Shown: one piece after another, positions 43,880 to 54,888 of the stretch | Layout of the letters: every line of letters begins with the position of its first letter | How positions within the stretch are numbered: the first letter of the stretch is position 1 | Notes under the pieces: generated by a model | Databases searched by the model: none | The model's input: only the letters and a program-made list of their open reading frames with translations | What the model was told of the DNA's origin: nothing | Made by a program: the position numbers and the translations under genes | NCBI GenBank assembly: GCA_946811695.1 | Contig: OX328126.1 | Span: forward strand, 87,961,785 to 88,025,784 | DNA from: Gonocerus acuteangulatus | Lineage: Eukaryota > Arthropoda > Insecta > Hemiptera > Coreidae | DNA: 64,000 nucleotides | Direction: 5' to 3'

Positions 43880-44060
43880 TAACCCTAGTGTGTTTAAAGT
43901 GTCTAACAGACAGCAGACATATAGACAAAAATTCTAAAAATCAATCTTTTGGGTACTATTGCGTTGATAATGGCCCGCAATAGTATTTTCCCCCCTGATA
44001 TCATTCATGTACAGACAGCGATCCGTAGGAATTTTACTATATGTATTCAAAGATTACGGC
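43880..44060. repeat. dispersed repeat 'CAGACAGCGATCCGT', copy 1
   Basis: GACAAAAATTCTAAAAATCA, GGGTACTATTG, CAATAGTATTTTCCC and CAGACAGCGATCCGT, again at 45295-45430. Looks like a retrotransposon 3' UTR; no ORF kept. Confidence 0.55.
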
Positions 44061-44189
44061 TGGTAGTGGCAAATTGGTAATATGAGTCAAGAGTAAACTC
44101 CCCACCTATTGAACGGATTTAGTTTATTTTTACAACATTAATATTTTCTTGACATGTTAGGAATTATCCACAAAGATTTTCTGAGGCAT

Positions 44190-44935
44190 AAATTATTTCC
44201 ATATATACATTATTTATTGATCCTCAACCTCAGCCAAATATATTTGATGAACTAGTTACAATTCCTCATTTTAAACGTTTCGGCCTCAGGGCCATCCTCA
44301 TTAACTAGAAGAAAAATAAATTACATGTATTTAAAATTACATTAAAAAATTACTCCCTTTTTTTATTCATACAATGTAAAAATTTTTTAAAACTATTTTT
44401 AACTTATATTACCTTCCTTTCTTAATCCACATATAATCACCCTATTTTCACAAGGGCTTGTCATCACATTACATCTAAAACTTTAAAACTATAGGCTTTT
44501 CCATCTTCTATAAATAACACTTTTTTTACTTTTTTTAAATAATGGTGGAAAGTTGTGGCCACATGGTCTGGTGGAAATTTCAAATGTTTAAAAAAAGTAA
44601 AAAAAGTGTTATTTATAGAAGATGAAAAAGCCTATAGTTTTAAAGTTTTAGATGCAATGTGGTGACAAGCCCTTGTGAAAATAGGGTGATTATATGAGGA
44701 TTAAGAAAGGAAGGTAATATAAGTTAAAGATAGTTTTAAAAATTTTTTACATTGTATGAATAAAAAAAGGGGGTAATTTTTTAATGTAATTTTAAATACA
44801 TGTAATTTATTTTTCTTCTAGTTAATGAGGGTGGCCCTGAGGCCGAAACGTTTAAAATGAGGAATTGTAACTAGTTCATCAAATATATTTGGCTGAGGTT
44901 GAGGATCAATAAATAATGTACATATGGAATTAATA
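44190..44935. repeat. large palindrome with hammerhead-like arms
   Basis: Arms of about 350 bp: ATTATTTATTGATCCTCAACC (44208 onward) answers GGTTGAGGATCAATAAATAAT (ending 44918), through ACATTGTATGAATAAAAA, CCTATAGTTTTAAAGTTTTA and AAGTGTTATTTATAGAAGAT, around a loop of about 45 nt near 44545-44590. Each arm has a hammerhead-like block (44270-44305 minus, 44822-44860 plus): TTAATGAGG, a GGCC/GGCC stem, GAAACG. Probably an inverted pair of Penelope-type terminal repeats. Confidence 0.75.
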
Positions 44936-45294
44936 TTTTCGCAACGAATACCGAGTTTCTTTGCAGTACAACAAGAATTGCGGTAAGTATGGGCGAATAA
45001 CTACTTTGGGTTTTGGGTAAACCCTCCCTCCTGATGAACCAATATTGCTGGTTAACGAGCTCGTTCAATCATTTGATAGGGGAATACTGTACACCAAGAT
45101 TCGTGACGAAAAAACAAAAACCTCTGGTTGTATGTTAAATATAGTTGATGAAATGTTCGACGTGATTCTTTCCATTGGCATGAGGTTTTTATTTATGAAC
45201 CGATTGACATGAAACCAACACTATATGTTAAGTCAAGCTTGCCACAATATATTAGTGAAAACCGTAACTAAATCTGATAAGCCGTTCTGAGATT

Positions 45295-45430
45295 AGTGCG
45301 CATAGACAAACAGATAAACAAACACAAATTCTAAAAATCATTTTTTTGGGTACTATTGGTTTAATAAAGGCTCACAATAGTATTTTCCCAAATACAGACA
45401 GCGATCCGTTAGAATTATATTATATGTGTA
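45295..45430. repeat. dispersed repeat 'CAGACAGCGATCCGT', copy 2
   Basis: See 43880-44060; same order of blocks. The palindrome lies between the two copies. Confidence 0.55.
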
Positions 45431-45662
45431 GCTTATAACCACTTATTGCTAAAATGTTTAAATTACAATACCTAACGCAGTATACTTCTCAGATAAATAT
45501 GGTGTAGTAGAAAGAGCTGGCTACTGCTGAGAGTGGAAGAGGGAAGAAGTAGGACTAGGTAGACTACGGATTAGGTACGGCTTCTTAAACCTTTTTATAT
45601 TTGTGTCAAGGAAACCACTTCTACCTGTCTTGATTCACTACCTATCACACACACACATGTCA

Positions 45663-45667
<5 letters not shown>

Positions 45668-45712
<45 letters not shown>
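45668..45712. repeat. (TA)n, left of SINE-A
   Basis: The array resumes at 46026 after the SINE. Confidence 0.95.
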
Positions 45713-45719
<7 letters not shown>

Positions 45720-46023
45720 AGTCCCGTAAAAGGCCAGGAGGGCCCTGAGGGGCAGATACTATAGAGGTATCTGATTCATGACCTATGCTCCGGCCGCCTG
45801 ATTTTCCCCTTGGCAGCTTCGACTGCTAGAGTCATTAGCACCAACCAAGGTACCCATTATTAATTAATTAATTAAAGGCTGGGTTGGCCTAGGGACGGTC
45901 AGGGAGGCCGAATTCAACTCATGAACGAAGACACTTGAAGAAAAAATCTTTAGTGCTTGCTCGGGATTTGAACTCAGGCCTCCAGCTTATTAGTCCAGTG
46001 CTCTACCACTGAGCTAACCTCGC

Positions 46024-46025
<2 letters not shown>
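45713..46025 (-). mobile_element. SINE-A, full length, inside (TA)n
   Basis: The minus strand starts GGGGCGAGGTTAGCTCAGTG with box A TTAGCTCAGTGG and box B-like GAGTTCAAATCCC, the best preserved tRNA-like head of the family. The body ends TTTTACGGGACTGATTTTTT. (TA)n on both sides hides any TSD. Confidence 0.9.

Positions 46026-46076
<51 letters not shown>
46026..46076. repeat. (TA)n, right of SINE-A
   Basis: Continuation of the split array. Confidence 0.95.
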
Positions 46077-46078
<2 letters not shown>

Positions 46079-46889
46079 AGCGGAAGGGTTCAATATAAAT
46101 TTTGTCAAAATATAAAAATCGATTGCGAAGGTTAAATTAGAAGAAATATTATCGTAAATTGCAAAACAAGGTAAAAAAAAAGTGTTTATCGATTTAAAAA
46201 AATATTTATACCCGGCGTTTCTTCTGAATAACCAAATTAAAAACGTTTATATTACACAGGTACCCAAAATAAAAAAGGTGGTATTTTCCAAAGGCAACAT
46301 ACATATATTCTTATGTAGTTCGACACGCATACAAGAGATTAGGGGTTAGTGGCCTTTAATCGACCCCCTACTTGTTGGTTGATTAGCGTGTATAAGAATT
46401 AGCCACAATGATAGAGTGCTTCTAATATCAGCAACTTGAGAGTTGTGTGTTCAGCAACCTACTCTCTCTTCTCCCCTCTACATTCTTATGATTAGTTTAC
46501 ATTTAGCTATATATTCATTGGGAATTACAATTTTGACTGATCACTTTATTTTTTATATTTATTTATTAGAGTTTATTTGGCAAATATTCAACAATAGTCC
46601 GACACGCCGGACCTGCTTCACTTTTGTGCATTTTCGTTCATATATTTGGTTTCTTTGATTGTTATAGAAATATGTTCATTCCGTGCCCTGCATATTTTTT
46701 GAAAATTTTTAATGGATTCAGGGAATCAAACAATAATAACAAAAATCTAATAAGGAAACATCCTTATGTGTCCGGAGTGGATTTATATAAACCATTGTAT
46801 ATTTATTAAACACGTGAATGTAATCGATACGTATTTTTTTATATTAACCCAATCGCACGCTTAAGGGATGGAACCACCCTTCGAAAGTA
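46077..46889. other. unassigned AT-rich spacer
   Basis: Frames of 61-71 codons without motifs. Confidence 0.4.
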
Positions 46890-47330
46890 CATCTCAAATA
46901 TTCTAACAAGAGGAGAATACAGCGGTGGTGTCAACGATTTGGTTCTCTTTTTTTCCTGGAGCTGAGGAATAAAATAAAATAGGATGAAAATGCTTTATTT
47001 TATATATCGAGTTTAGAAAATGATATCGACATGATTCTTTCACCAACTCATTTATTTTAGAGAGTAGATTAAATAACAAATACAATGGTTAAACAATAAT
47101 TTATATTTCTTCAAATAAATTCAAAAATATGCTTACGTTTGAAGTAAAATAGCATATAATTTTTTTTACACGAAAAATAATAGCAGATTTAAAATCAGCA
47201 CCCCAGGAAACTCTAATTAGATAAATATCATCGAAAACAAAAAATAATAACTTTTTCCTCTCCGGAAGAGACAAGTAGTCTCCGGTATCTCTCGATATTG
47301 GAGGAAAAAAGTACTATATTTTGTTGTTTT
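46890..47330. repeat. dispersed repeat 'GACATGATTCTTTC', copy 2
   Basis: Matches 59330-59870 in order: GGGATGGAACCACCCTTCG, ACAGCGGTGGTGTCA, ATCGACATGATTCTTTCACC, TAATAGCAGATTTAAAATCA, CTCTCCGGAAGAG. The second half of the palindrome present at 59870-59995 is replaced here by another element's end. Confidence 0.65.
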
Positions 47331-47334
47331 CGCA

Positions 47335-47503
47335 TTAATAAGTATGTACAAAAATAAAAACCTGTTTTGTTTCTTATTTTGCGATTTTCTCCAAAACGAA
47401 GCGAAAACGAGCAAATCTCTAAATGAATGTTTCTCTTAGTTTTTCGGTCCCCTATACGCTCCTGAAGTTTTTCCTTTTAAATTCAGGACAACCCGTACAT
47501 TAT
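47335..47503. mobile_element. solo end of palindromic ACAGGGTG-type element
   Basis: Matches the right arm end 52350-52506: GCGATTTTCTCCAAAACGAA, GCAAATCTCTAAA, CTTAGTTTTT, CGCTCCTGAAGTTTT, TTTAAATTCAGGACA. Only this terminal 170 bp is present. Confidence 0.7.
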
Positions 47504-47560
47504 GACGCATTTTGGCAAGTTAATGTGAATCTGAAGACACATTAACCGTTAGCTTTCGGT

Positions 47561-48674
47561 GGGTAGTGCGGGCTGGCCGACCCTGTAGTACGGCAATCTA
47601 TCAACCAGGCCGGGCCTAGTTACGAAGATATTCTCGCACTCCTCTCGACCCTTAGCTTACTAGGGGTAGTGCGGGCTGGCCGACCCTGTAGTACGGCAAT
47701 CTATCTACCAGGCCGGCCCTAGTTACGAAGATATTCTCGCACTCCTCTCGACCCTTAGCTTACTAGGGGTAGTGCGGGCTGGCCGACCCTGTAGTACGGC
47801 AATCTATCTACCAGGCCGGGCCTAGTTACGAAGATATTCTCGCACTCCTCTCGACCCTTAGCTTACTAGGGGTAGTGCGGGCTGGCCGACCCTGTAGTAC
47901 GGCAATCTATCTACCAGGCCGGGCCTAGTTACGAAGATATTCTCGCACTCCTCTCGACCCTTAGCTTACTAGGGGTAGTGCGGGCTGGCCGACCCTGTAG
48001 TACGGCAATCTATCTACCAGGCCGGGCCTAGTTACGAAGATATTCTCGCACTCCTCTCGACCCTTAGCTTACTAGGGGTAGTGCGGGCTGGCCGACCCTG
48101 TAGTACGGCAATCTATCTACCAGGCCGGCCCTAGTTACGAAGATATTCTCGCACTCCTCTCGACCCTTAGCTTACTAGGGGTAGTGCGGGCTGGCCGACC
48201 CTGTAGTACGGCAATCTATCTACCAGGCCGGGCCTAGTTACGAAGATATTCTCGCACTCCTCTCGACCCTTAGCTTACTAGGGGTAGTGCGGGCTGGCCG
48301 ACCCTGTAGTACGGCAATCTATCTACCAGGCCGGGCCTAGTTACGAAGATATTCTTGCACTCCTCTCGACCCTTAGCTTACTAGGGGTAGTGCGGGCTGA
48401 CCGACCCTGTAGTACGGCGATCTCTCTACCAGGCCGGGCCTCGTTACGAAGATATTCTCGCACTCCTCTCGACCCTTAGCTTACTAGGGGTAGTGCGGGC
48501 TGGCCGACCCTGTAGTACGGCAATCTATCTACCAGGCCGGGCCTCGTTACGAAGATATTCTCGCACTCCTCTCGACCCTTAGCTTACTAGGGGTAGTGCG
48601 GGCTGACCGACCCTGTAGTACGGCGATCTCTCTACCAGGCCGGGCCTAGTTACGAAGATATTCTCGCACTCCTC
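47561..48674. repeat. 103-bp satellite, 11 copies
   Basis: Unit: GGGTAGTGCGGGCTGGCCGA, CCCTGTAGTACGGCAATCTA, TCTACCAGGCCGGGCCTAGT, TACGAAGATATTCTCGCACT, CCTCTCGACCCTTAGCTTAC, TAG. The period is exactly 103 from unit to unit; the last is cut at 84 bp. GC-rich in AT-rich surroundings. Variants pair up: units 2 and 6 share GGCCGGCCC, units 9 and 11 share GCTGACCGACC with CGGCGATCTCTC. Confidence 0.97.
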
Positions 48675-48802
48675 AATACGTGTGTGAAACGTTCAATATT
48701 TTTCCCCTTAACATTTCTATTTGCAGGAAAACTTTTTTTTATTATTCATTTACGTTTACTATTAGCTCTGAATATTTAGGATGAATTATTTAATCAAATG
48801 CT

Positions 48803-48808
<6 letters not shown>

Positions 48809-48847
<39 letters not shown>
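48809..48847. repeat. poly(T), about 39 nt
   Basis: Pure T run. Confidence 0.95.
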
Positions 48848-48850
<3 letters not shown>

Positions 48851-49299
48851 GTCTATACTTTTTAGCACGAAAAATATTATTTTTTTATGATATAGGCACT
48901 AATCAATGAAGCTAAATAAATAAATAAACTATTTTTTATTAAAATTTATCACAAGTATGTTTAAATAAATATTAAACTTACAACATTTGAATGAATTTAA
49001 TTACAAAATGAGACTTACAAATAGACTCAACCCCTAGTTTTGATTAGAGTATCCGATATGGAGAGTATCCGAGATATGGAGGACGAGATAATTCTGAAGT
49101 GGGTCAGAGCCGGACTGGTAATGAGAGAACTGGGAAGACCATCGTCACGAAGGTATAACAGCTGATCAAATATTTGCCAGGCTTACCAATATCTCAAACT
49201 AGAATTTCTCTTCTGAGGGGGGGGGGGGCTTTTGATCCTCATCAATAATCCTTGTTTGGCTACTTGGAGAAAATATTGAGGCAGCTCACGGCATTTCTA
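48848..49299. other. unassigned spacer
   Basis: No feature supported. Confidence 0.4.
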
Positions 49300-49793
49300 T
49301 AAAGGGTGTTCCGATGTTAAATTGCCAAACTTCAGGAGTGTGTAGGGGACCAAAAAACTGAGACAAAAAGTCCTTTAGAGATTTGCACGATTTTGCTTCG
49401 TTTTGGAGAAAATCGCAAAACAAGAAATGAAAGAAGTTTTAATTTTTGTACTAACTTATTTAAATTGTTAATGTCATAGCGAATTGTTTTAACAGAAACC
49501 AATTACTAAAATTCAATCTCTTAATGCTGATATAGTTTTCGTGAACGAGTTTCTGGAACGGTAATGCTTTAGAAGCGGTGTGAGAGTATGCGCGCCGATT
49601 CACAAATAGAAGAGTGCTTAATCGCCGAGTATTTTAGTTAACTTTTAATAGACTACTAGAGACTGGGGCCTTTCATTTATTTACATTTTTTTTATATGTT
49701 ATCATCTATTAACATGAAAAATTAATTAATTTTCATTTATTAAGTTTAGTTAATATTAAATGCTGCCCTCTTGCAAAAACGTAACCATTACAT

Positions 49794-50036
49794 CGTTCGG
49801 CAAACTAACGAATATGAAAAAATGCATCTTTCATTGTCCATCTTTAATAATTTCTGCTGGACTTATTTACGGCAAATTCTTCAATCCGACTTCACTCTAT
49901 TAAAGGGAAAGTATTCCACTATCAAAAGGTCAAATCTGCCGAATATTTGACTGTCCAAAAAAAAGTTATGAATAAATACTTTTCCACTCTGAAAAGTGGT
50001 GATTTTCATATTCGTTAGTTTGCTTTTGTATCGACG
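49794..50036. mobile_element. MITE with 4-bp TSD, copy 2
   Basis: 243 bp, inverted ends from CGTTCGG..AACTAACGAATATG to CATATTCGTTAG..ATCGACG. ACAT flanks it (49790-49793 and 50037-50040). The other palindrome arm (near 52040-52065) reads CTAGATGTAATGG with no insert, confirming the boundaries. Same family as 14057-14304. Confidence 0.85.
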
Positions 50037-50729
50037 ACATCTAGCACTGACTTGATAAATTGCAGCTAAACACTGTTCTGATGGTGCACTTCGTCTATGA
50101 TTCGGTCTCTTTATTGCTCTCTTGAGTTGATTGTCACCGAATAAATTTCCTGCTTCAAGGTTCCACTATACGAAGAAACCAATTAATAAAATTCAATATC
50201 TTTGCAATAATTTTGAAGTAATAAATTCTGCAATATTTGAAGATGGTACGGGTGGCGATTATCACCTTTCAATGTTCGTCATATAACCTGCTGCGATATT
50301 CTTAATGCAGGCGTTGGACTCAATTTCTTTGCCGACGATCTGCTCTTAATGCTGCCTAGGATTGGTGACAATCATTGGTATGAAGTAAGAATAACCCAGT
50401 CTCTCGTAGGCAAGCTAAAAGTTAACAAAAAAGACTCGTCGATAAAGCACTCTTCTATTTGTGAATCGGCGCGCAAACACTCGCATCGCTTCTAAAGCAT
50501 TGCCGCTGCAGAAACCGTTCACGAAAACTATATCAGCATCAAGAGGTTGAATTATAGTAATGGGTTTATCTTAAAACAATTCGCTATTTCTTCAAAATTA
50601 TGCAGAGATATTGAATTTTAGTAATTGGTTTCTTCATATGGGGAAACATTGAACCAGGAAATTTATTCGGTGACAATCAACTCGAGAGAGCAATTAAGAG
50701 ACCGAATCATAGATGAAGTGTACTAAATA

Positions 50730-51999
50730 TAGGGTTGGCAAATAAGTCCTTTCGATTTTTGTATTCATGTTTTGTTTACAATGCAATTAATCCCAACAGA
50801 GGATTGTTTATCCTATTTTTAATATGTAAACAGTTATGTCTGTCGACACTTGTTAAGATTAGGTCAGAATTGCGTTTGTGATCCAGCTGAGAAGATGGAC
50901 GGTAATTTATTGCATTATAGGCATATTTTGATGTATTATTTCAAAAAAGGAAAGCGAGCTGCAGAGGCTCATAAAAAAATATGCGGGGTCTATGGGGATA
51001 AAGCCTTAACAGAGCGCACGTGCCAAAATTGGTTTGCCGAGTTTAGGGCAGGGAATTTTGACATAAACGACGCACCACGACCTGGTCGTCCACAAGAAAT
51101 TGAAAGCATTGATGTTAAGGCTATAGTCGATCCAAATCCTTCCCAATCAGTGCGAGACATTGCTGAGGCCCTAGATATATCACATGCAAGCGTAGAAAAT
51201 CATTTGCGGAAGCTCGGCTACGTTTCTAGGCTGGATGTTTGGGTCCCCCACTCTCTGACCGAAGCCAACTTGGCAAAACGCATTTCCATTTGCGATTCCC
51301 TGCGAAAACGTCAAGAAAACGATCCATTTCTTAAAAGACTTGTGACAGGGGATGAAAAGTGGATTGTCTACGATAATGTGGTGCGAAAAAAATCTTGGAG
51401 ACCTAGCAACGAACCACCTGGAACCACATCTAAAGCGGGATTGCACCCAAAGAAGATAATGCTTTCTGTATGGTGGGATTTCAAGGGTGTGATTTTTTAT
51501 GACCTGCTGCCACAAGGTAAATCAATCGATTCCACTCTATACTGCTCACAATTAACAAAATTGAATGAATCAATTCGACGAAAACGCCCAGAACTGGCAA
51601 ATCGAAAGGGTGTCGTCTTCCATCATGATAATGCCAGGCCCCACACTTCGTTAGTCACCCGCAACAAATTGTTAGCCCTTGGATGGGATCTTTTGCCCCA
51701 CCCTCCCTATTCACCGGACCTTGCTCCTAGTGACTACCACTTATTCCGGTCTCTACAAAATTCCTTAGGTGGAAAACGGTTTGAAAACGAACAGGGTGTC
51801 AGGGAGCACCTTGATCATTTTTTCGCTAATAAACCACAGACATTCTATGAGCATGGGATTATTCAGCTGATGGAGAGATGGGGTAAAGTAATAGAAAATA
51901 ATGGACATTAAATTGTAGATTAAAATAAAAATTATGTTCAAAATATACAATAGTTTTCTTTCAACTTAAAAAACCGAAAGGACTTATTTGCCAACCCAA
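50730..51999 (+). mobile_element. intact mariner transposon
   Basis: 1,270 bp. The left end TAGGGTTGGCAAATAAGTCC and the right end GGACTTATTTGCCAACCCAA are inverted repeats of about 28 bp with one or two mismatches. TA dinucleotides adjoin both ends (50728-50729 and 52000-52001). The terminal sequence TTGGGTTGGCAA resembles the mellifera subfamily. It carries a full transposase gene, so it may be recently active. Confidence 0.95.
50895..51911 (+). CDS. mariner transposase (DD34D), intact
   Basis: Tc1/mariner transposase; excises the element and reinserts it at TA. 338 residues from the chosen ATG (the frame is open 15 codons upstream, but family members begin near this Met and are about 340-350 long). 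The N-terminal paired-like helix-turn-helix DNA-binding half spans about 1-110. WVPHSL at 116-121 is the conserved linker motif. Catalytic residues are D153 (in TGDEKW), D245 (in HHDNARPH) and D280 (in YSPDLAPSDYHLF); D245 and D280 are 34 residues apart, the DD34D signature. No stop or frameshift. Promoter and transcript ends lie within the short UTRs of the element. Confidence 0.97.
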   Translation: MDGNLLHYRHILMYYFKKGKRAAEAHKKICGVYGDKALTERTCQNWFAEFRAGNFDINDAPRPGRPQEIESIDVKAIVDPNPSQSVRDIAEALDISHASVENHLRKLGYVSRLDVWVPHSLTEANLAKRISICDSLRKRQENDPFLKRLVTGDEKWIVYDNVVRKKSWRPSNEPPGTTSKAGLHPKKIMLSVWWDFKGVIFYDLLPQGKSIDSTLYCSQLTKLNESIRRKRPELANRKGVVFHHDNARPHTSLVTRNKLLALGWDLLPHPPYSPDLAPSDYHLFRSLQNSLGGKRFENEQGVREHLDHFFANKPQTFYEHGIIQLMERWGKVIENNGH

Positions 52000-52506
52000 T
52001 ACCATCAGAACAGTGTTTAGCTGCAATTTAGCAAGTCAGTGCTAGATGTAATGGTTAAGTTTTTGCAAGAGGGCAACATTTAATATTAACTAAACTTAAT
52101 AGATGATAACATATAAAAAAATGTAAATAAATGAAAGGACCCAGTCTCTAGTAGTCTATTAAAAGTTAACTAAAATACTCGGCGATTAATCACTCTTCTA
52201 TTTGTGAATCGGCGCGCATACTCTCACACCGCTTCTAAAGCATTACCGTTCCAGAAACTCGTTCACGAAAACTATATCAGCATTAAGAGATTGAATTGTA
52301 GTAATTGGTTTCTCTTGAAACAATTCGCTATGACATTAACAATTTAAATAAGTTAGTACAAAAATGAAAACTTGTTTCATTTCTTGTTTTGCGATTTTCT
52401 CCAAAACGAAGCAAAATCGTGCAAATCTCTAAAGGACTTTTTGTCTTAGTTTTTTGGCTCCCTACACGCTCCTGAAGTTTTGCCATTTAAAATCGGGACA
52501 GTCTGT

Positions 52507-52519
52507 ATCTATCTATCTA

Positions 52520-52560
<41 letters not shown>
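52507..52560. repeat. (CTAT)n then (TA)n
   Basis: Begins at the end of the palindromic element. Confidence 0.95.
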
Positions 52561-52568
<8 letters not shown>

Positions 52569-53151
52569 AAAATATAAAGGTAACTTACCCATACCCTAGC
52601 TGTCTGCTAATAATCGAGCTGGTTGAGTGGTTGTGTAGGTAGGTGGTGGAAAGGAGATATTACCACCTTATTATACCAACACCCCCCCTCGCCCTATGAT
52701 GCTGGGGTAACCCCCCCCCCTCTTGGTTATGAATATATTCCCGCAATCCCTACTTCATTATTATACAAAACCAATTCCTGAATTAAACAACAATTCCATT
52801 AGCATTCAAGGCTTTCTCTTTGATATGTAATGAGCTCCTCGGCCCTTAGTCTAATACACTCGACGTTATTTTCATGAAAGAAGTCTGTCTTCTTTTATGG
52901 AATATTCATTAGACTGCATTAATGGAAGAGGGTGTAGTTCCAGCATGGGACAGGTCGAGCTAATACAGCGTTTCATAGCGAGATTTCTAACACCAATAAC
53001 CCTAGGTTCTAAGGAACCAATAACCGTTGTTCAACACCACACCTAATGGTTTTCTTTAATCCACTATATCTCAAAAATCATGTACAGACCTTCGCGGTAA
53101 AAAGAAAAAAAACTACTAAAATGAGGGCAGGTATCGTCCTAAGTAGGTAAT
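52561..53151. other. unassigned spacer with C-runs
   Basis: Contains runs CCCCCCC and CCCCCCCCCC near 52680-52720. No gene. Confidence 0.4.
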
Positions 53152-53649
53152 AAAAAAATTCCAACTCGCAAGAACTGCATAATCTTTACGCGGTCCCGTA
53201 CTTATACCTAATGCCATTAGACAAGGTTGAAATAGAAAAAAGTTATAATTTTGGTTAGATCTTTCACGAAATAATTTATGACCCCAAATAGGTGACGGTT
53301 AAGGGTACATACCTCACTACCTGACAAAGAAAAATTACTCCCTGGCCTTGTCAAGGTTCGCTCTAGAAACACACTACTTACTGTTTCTTATTTTCTTGTA
53401 CTATAATACTAATTTTACAGATAAATGCAATTAAAAAAAATCAATTAAATAGTGATATAAACAAAGACAAAAACCCGTTCAAAAGAACAAAACTAACACA
53501 TTTGAAGTTTTAAGCACATATATCTCCGATTGATATCGCCTACTCGAAAATTGCTTCAGAATCTTTTTTAGAGAGCATTTAGTAAACTTTCGGATGGTAA
53601 CCTTTCGCTTACTAGGATTCTCAACAATTTTTGAGGTATTAAAGAAAAT

Positions 53650-53826
53650 GTGGTCTCCCGTGGTCTAGTAGCGCCTTAGATTCATAAGCGGGAGATGGTG
53701 GGTTCGATCCCCACCGGCGACAGGAATTTTCTCATTTCAGGGCTCGTCGAGAAAATTCCTGGCTGCACCCTGGATGTCGGCGCTAATGGCCCAGATTTGT
53801 CGATGCGCCGTTAAAAAAAAATAATA
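53650..53826 (+). mobile_element. SINE-B copy with TSD
   Basis: GTGGTCTCCCGTGGTCTAGT head, TTCATAA loop, box B GGTTCGATCCCCACC, tail GCGCTAATGGCC..GATGCGCCGTTAAAAA. ATTAAAGAAAAT (53638-53649) and ATTAAGGAAAAT (53827-53838) differ at one base. Confidence 0.88.
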
Positions 53827-54220
53827 ATTAAGGAAAATATACGAAGTTCCCAAAACTTTTCATGTCTATAAATAAAATATTTTATTCTAATCCTTCTTTA
53901 ACTCCAAACGTAACCAAAATTTAAACATCTTTAAATATTAAACATCAGAAAATATTTTAACTGAATCCCATGATTCTAAATACCCAAACCAAAAACTCGA
54001 TTCGCCGAGTATTTTTCCATTTTTTTCAAAAACGGTTGCAAGCATATGATGTAAGCGTAACGATATTTTTTTCGCACGAATTTCGTTCCAATAACGATGT
54101 TCCGGTGGACGGATTGTGCTGGTTAACGAACTGGACCTTTCAAATTAGATTAAAGATTTTTGCACCGAATTTCATCAATATCAGACCATTCTTCACTGAG
54201 ATAGAGCGCGAACAGACAAA

Positions 54221-54236
54221 TGTGTGTGTGTGTGTG

Positions 54237-54304
<68 letters not shown>
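54221..54304. repeat. (GT)n(TA)n inside HINE
   Basis: Conserved position within the element. Confidence 0.95.
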
Positions 54305-54306
<2 letters not shown>

Positions 54307-54598
54307 AAATCGAATCCACCGTTATTTTCGTTCTCTAGGGGTTCTGAAACGTAGAAGTTTCTAGTCGACACTTCCGGATTGCGTAATGAGGTCAACCTTA
54401 TAAGCAGGGTTCCTCCCTATGGAAGGAGGGAGGAACCGCGCTAAAACTTGTCGTTTGATATCGCAAAAAGCGGCCACACCAGTGGCATTCAGGCCCGAAG
54501 CGAAGAAATTACCTTGTCACGACAATGGCTATCAGACCAAAGAGTATGAGTGTCTGTTGTCATGAAATAGGCTATCAGTCTCGTTTTCTTCCTAGATC

Positions 54599-54880
54599 CA
54601 TAGGCGTATATAAGGGGGGGGGCTGAGGGGGCTGCGGCCCCTCCCCGAAATTTTGTAAAACCCTTGTCGGTAACAATTTCATAAAACCCTTAAAAACAAA
54701 TTAAATAAGATCATTCAGCTTATGAAAAAATATTCTATTTTGAGTGTAATAGCGTTTTAGATGGCTAAAACTCTTCCAAGATCTAAATAGTTAGTATTCC
54801 TTACACCGGAAATGGTTTCAGCCCCCCCCCCCCGAAATTTTCCCCAGCCCCTCCGAAATTATTTTCTTTATACGCCCATG
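54599..54880. mobile_element. CATGGGCGTATA MITE with 8-bp TSD, copy 3
   Basis: 282 bp, ends CATAGGCGTATATAAGG and TATACGCCCATG. CCTAGATC flanks exactly (54591-54598 and 54881-54888). Confidence 0.9.
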
Positions 54881-54888
54881 CCTAGATC

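Larger units (their letters stand above)
49300..52506. mobile_element. long palindromic element hosting a MITE and a mariner
   Basis: Outer arms 49300-49790 and 52017-52506 are inverted repeats (CTTCAGGAGTGTGTAGG against CCTACACGCTCCTGAAG; GGCGCGC, CTATATCAGCAT and GCAAGAGGGCA blocks all mirrored). Inner arms 50041-50215 and 50590-50728 plus 52002-52045 are also mirrored (CAGAACAGTG, CACCGAATAAATTTCCTG). Ends resemble ACAGACTGTCCCG. About 50440-50560 also repeats outer-arm sequence. The centre is about 210 bp. Nested: MITE 49794-50036, mariner 50730-51999. Confidence 0.8.
53152..54446 (+). mobile_element. HINE/DINE-1-like element with SINE-B inside
   Basis: 5' AAAATTCCAACTCGCAAG with sub-terminal TTTACGCGGTCCCG. 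One interior unit of about 330 bp, split by the SINE, then (GT)n(TA)n at 54221-54304. The 3' hairpin is GGTTCCTCCCT/AGGGAGGAACC (loop ATGGAAGG-like), then GCGCTAAAA (54438-54446). Shortest complete plan of the family. Confidence 0.75.

Noticed and set aside
45713..46025. tRNA genes in the SINE heads
   Set aside because: The heads keep box A and box B but the acceptor and anticodon stems do not pair well, and each continues into a SINE body.
51180..51515. 111-codon minus-strand frame
   Set aside because: It is the antisense shadow of the mariner transposase.
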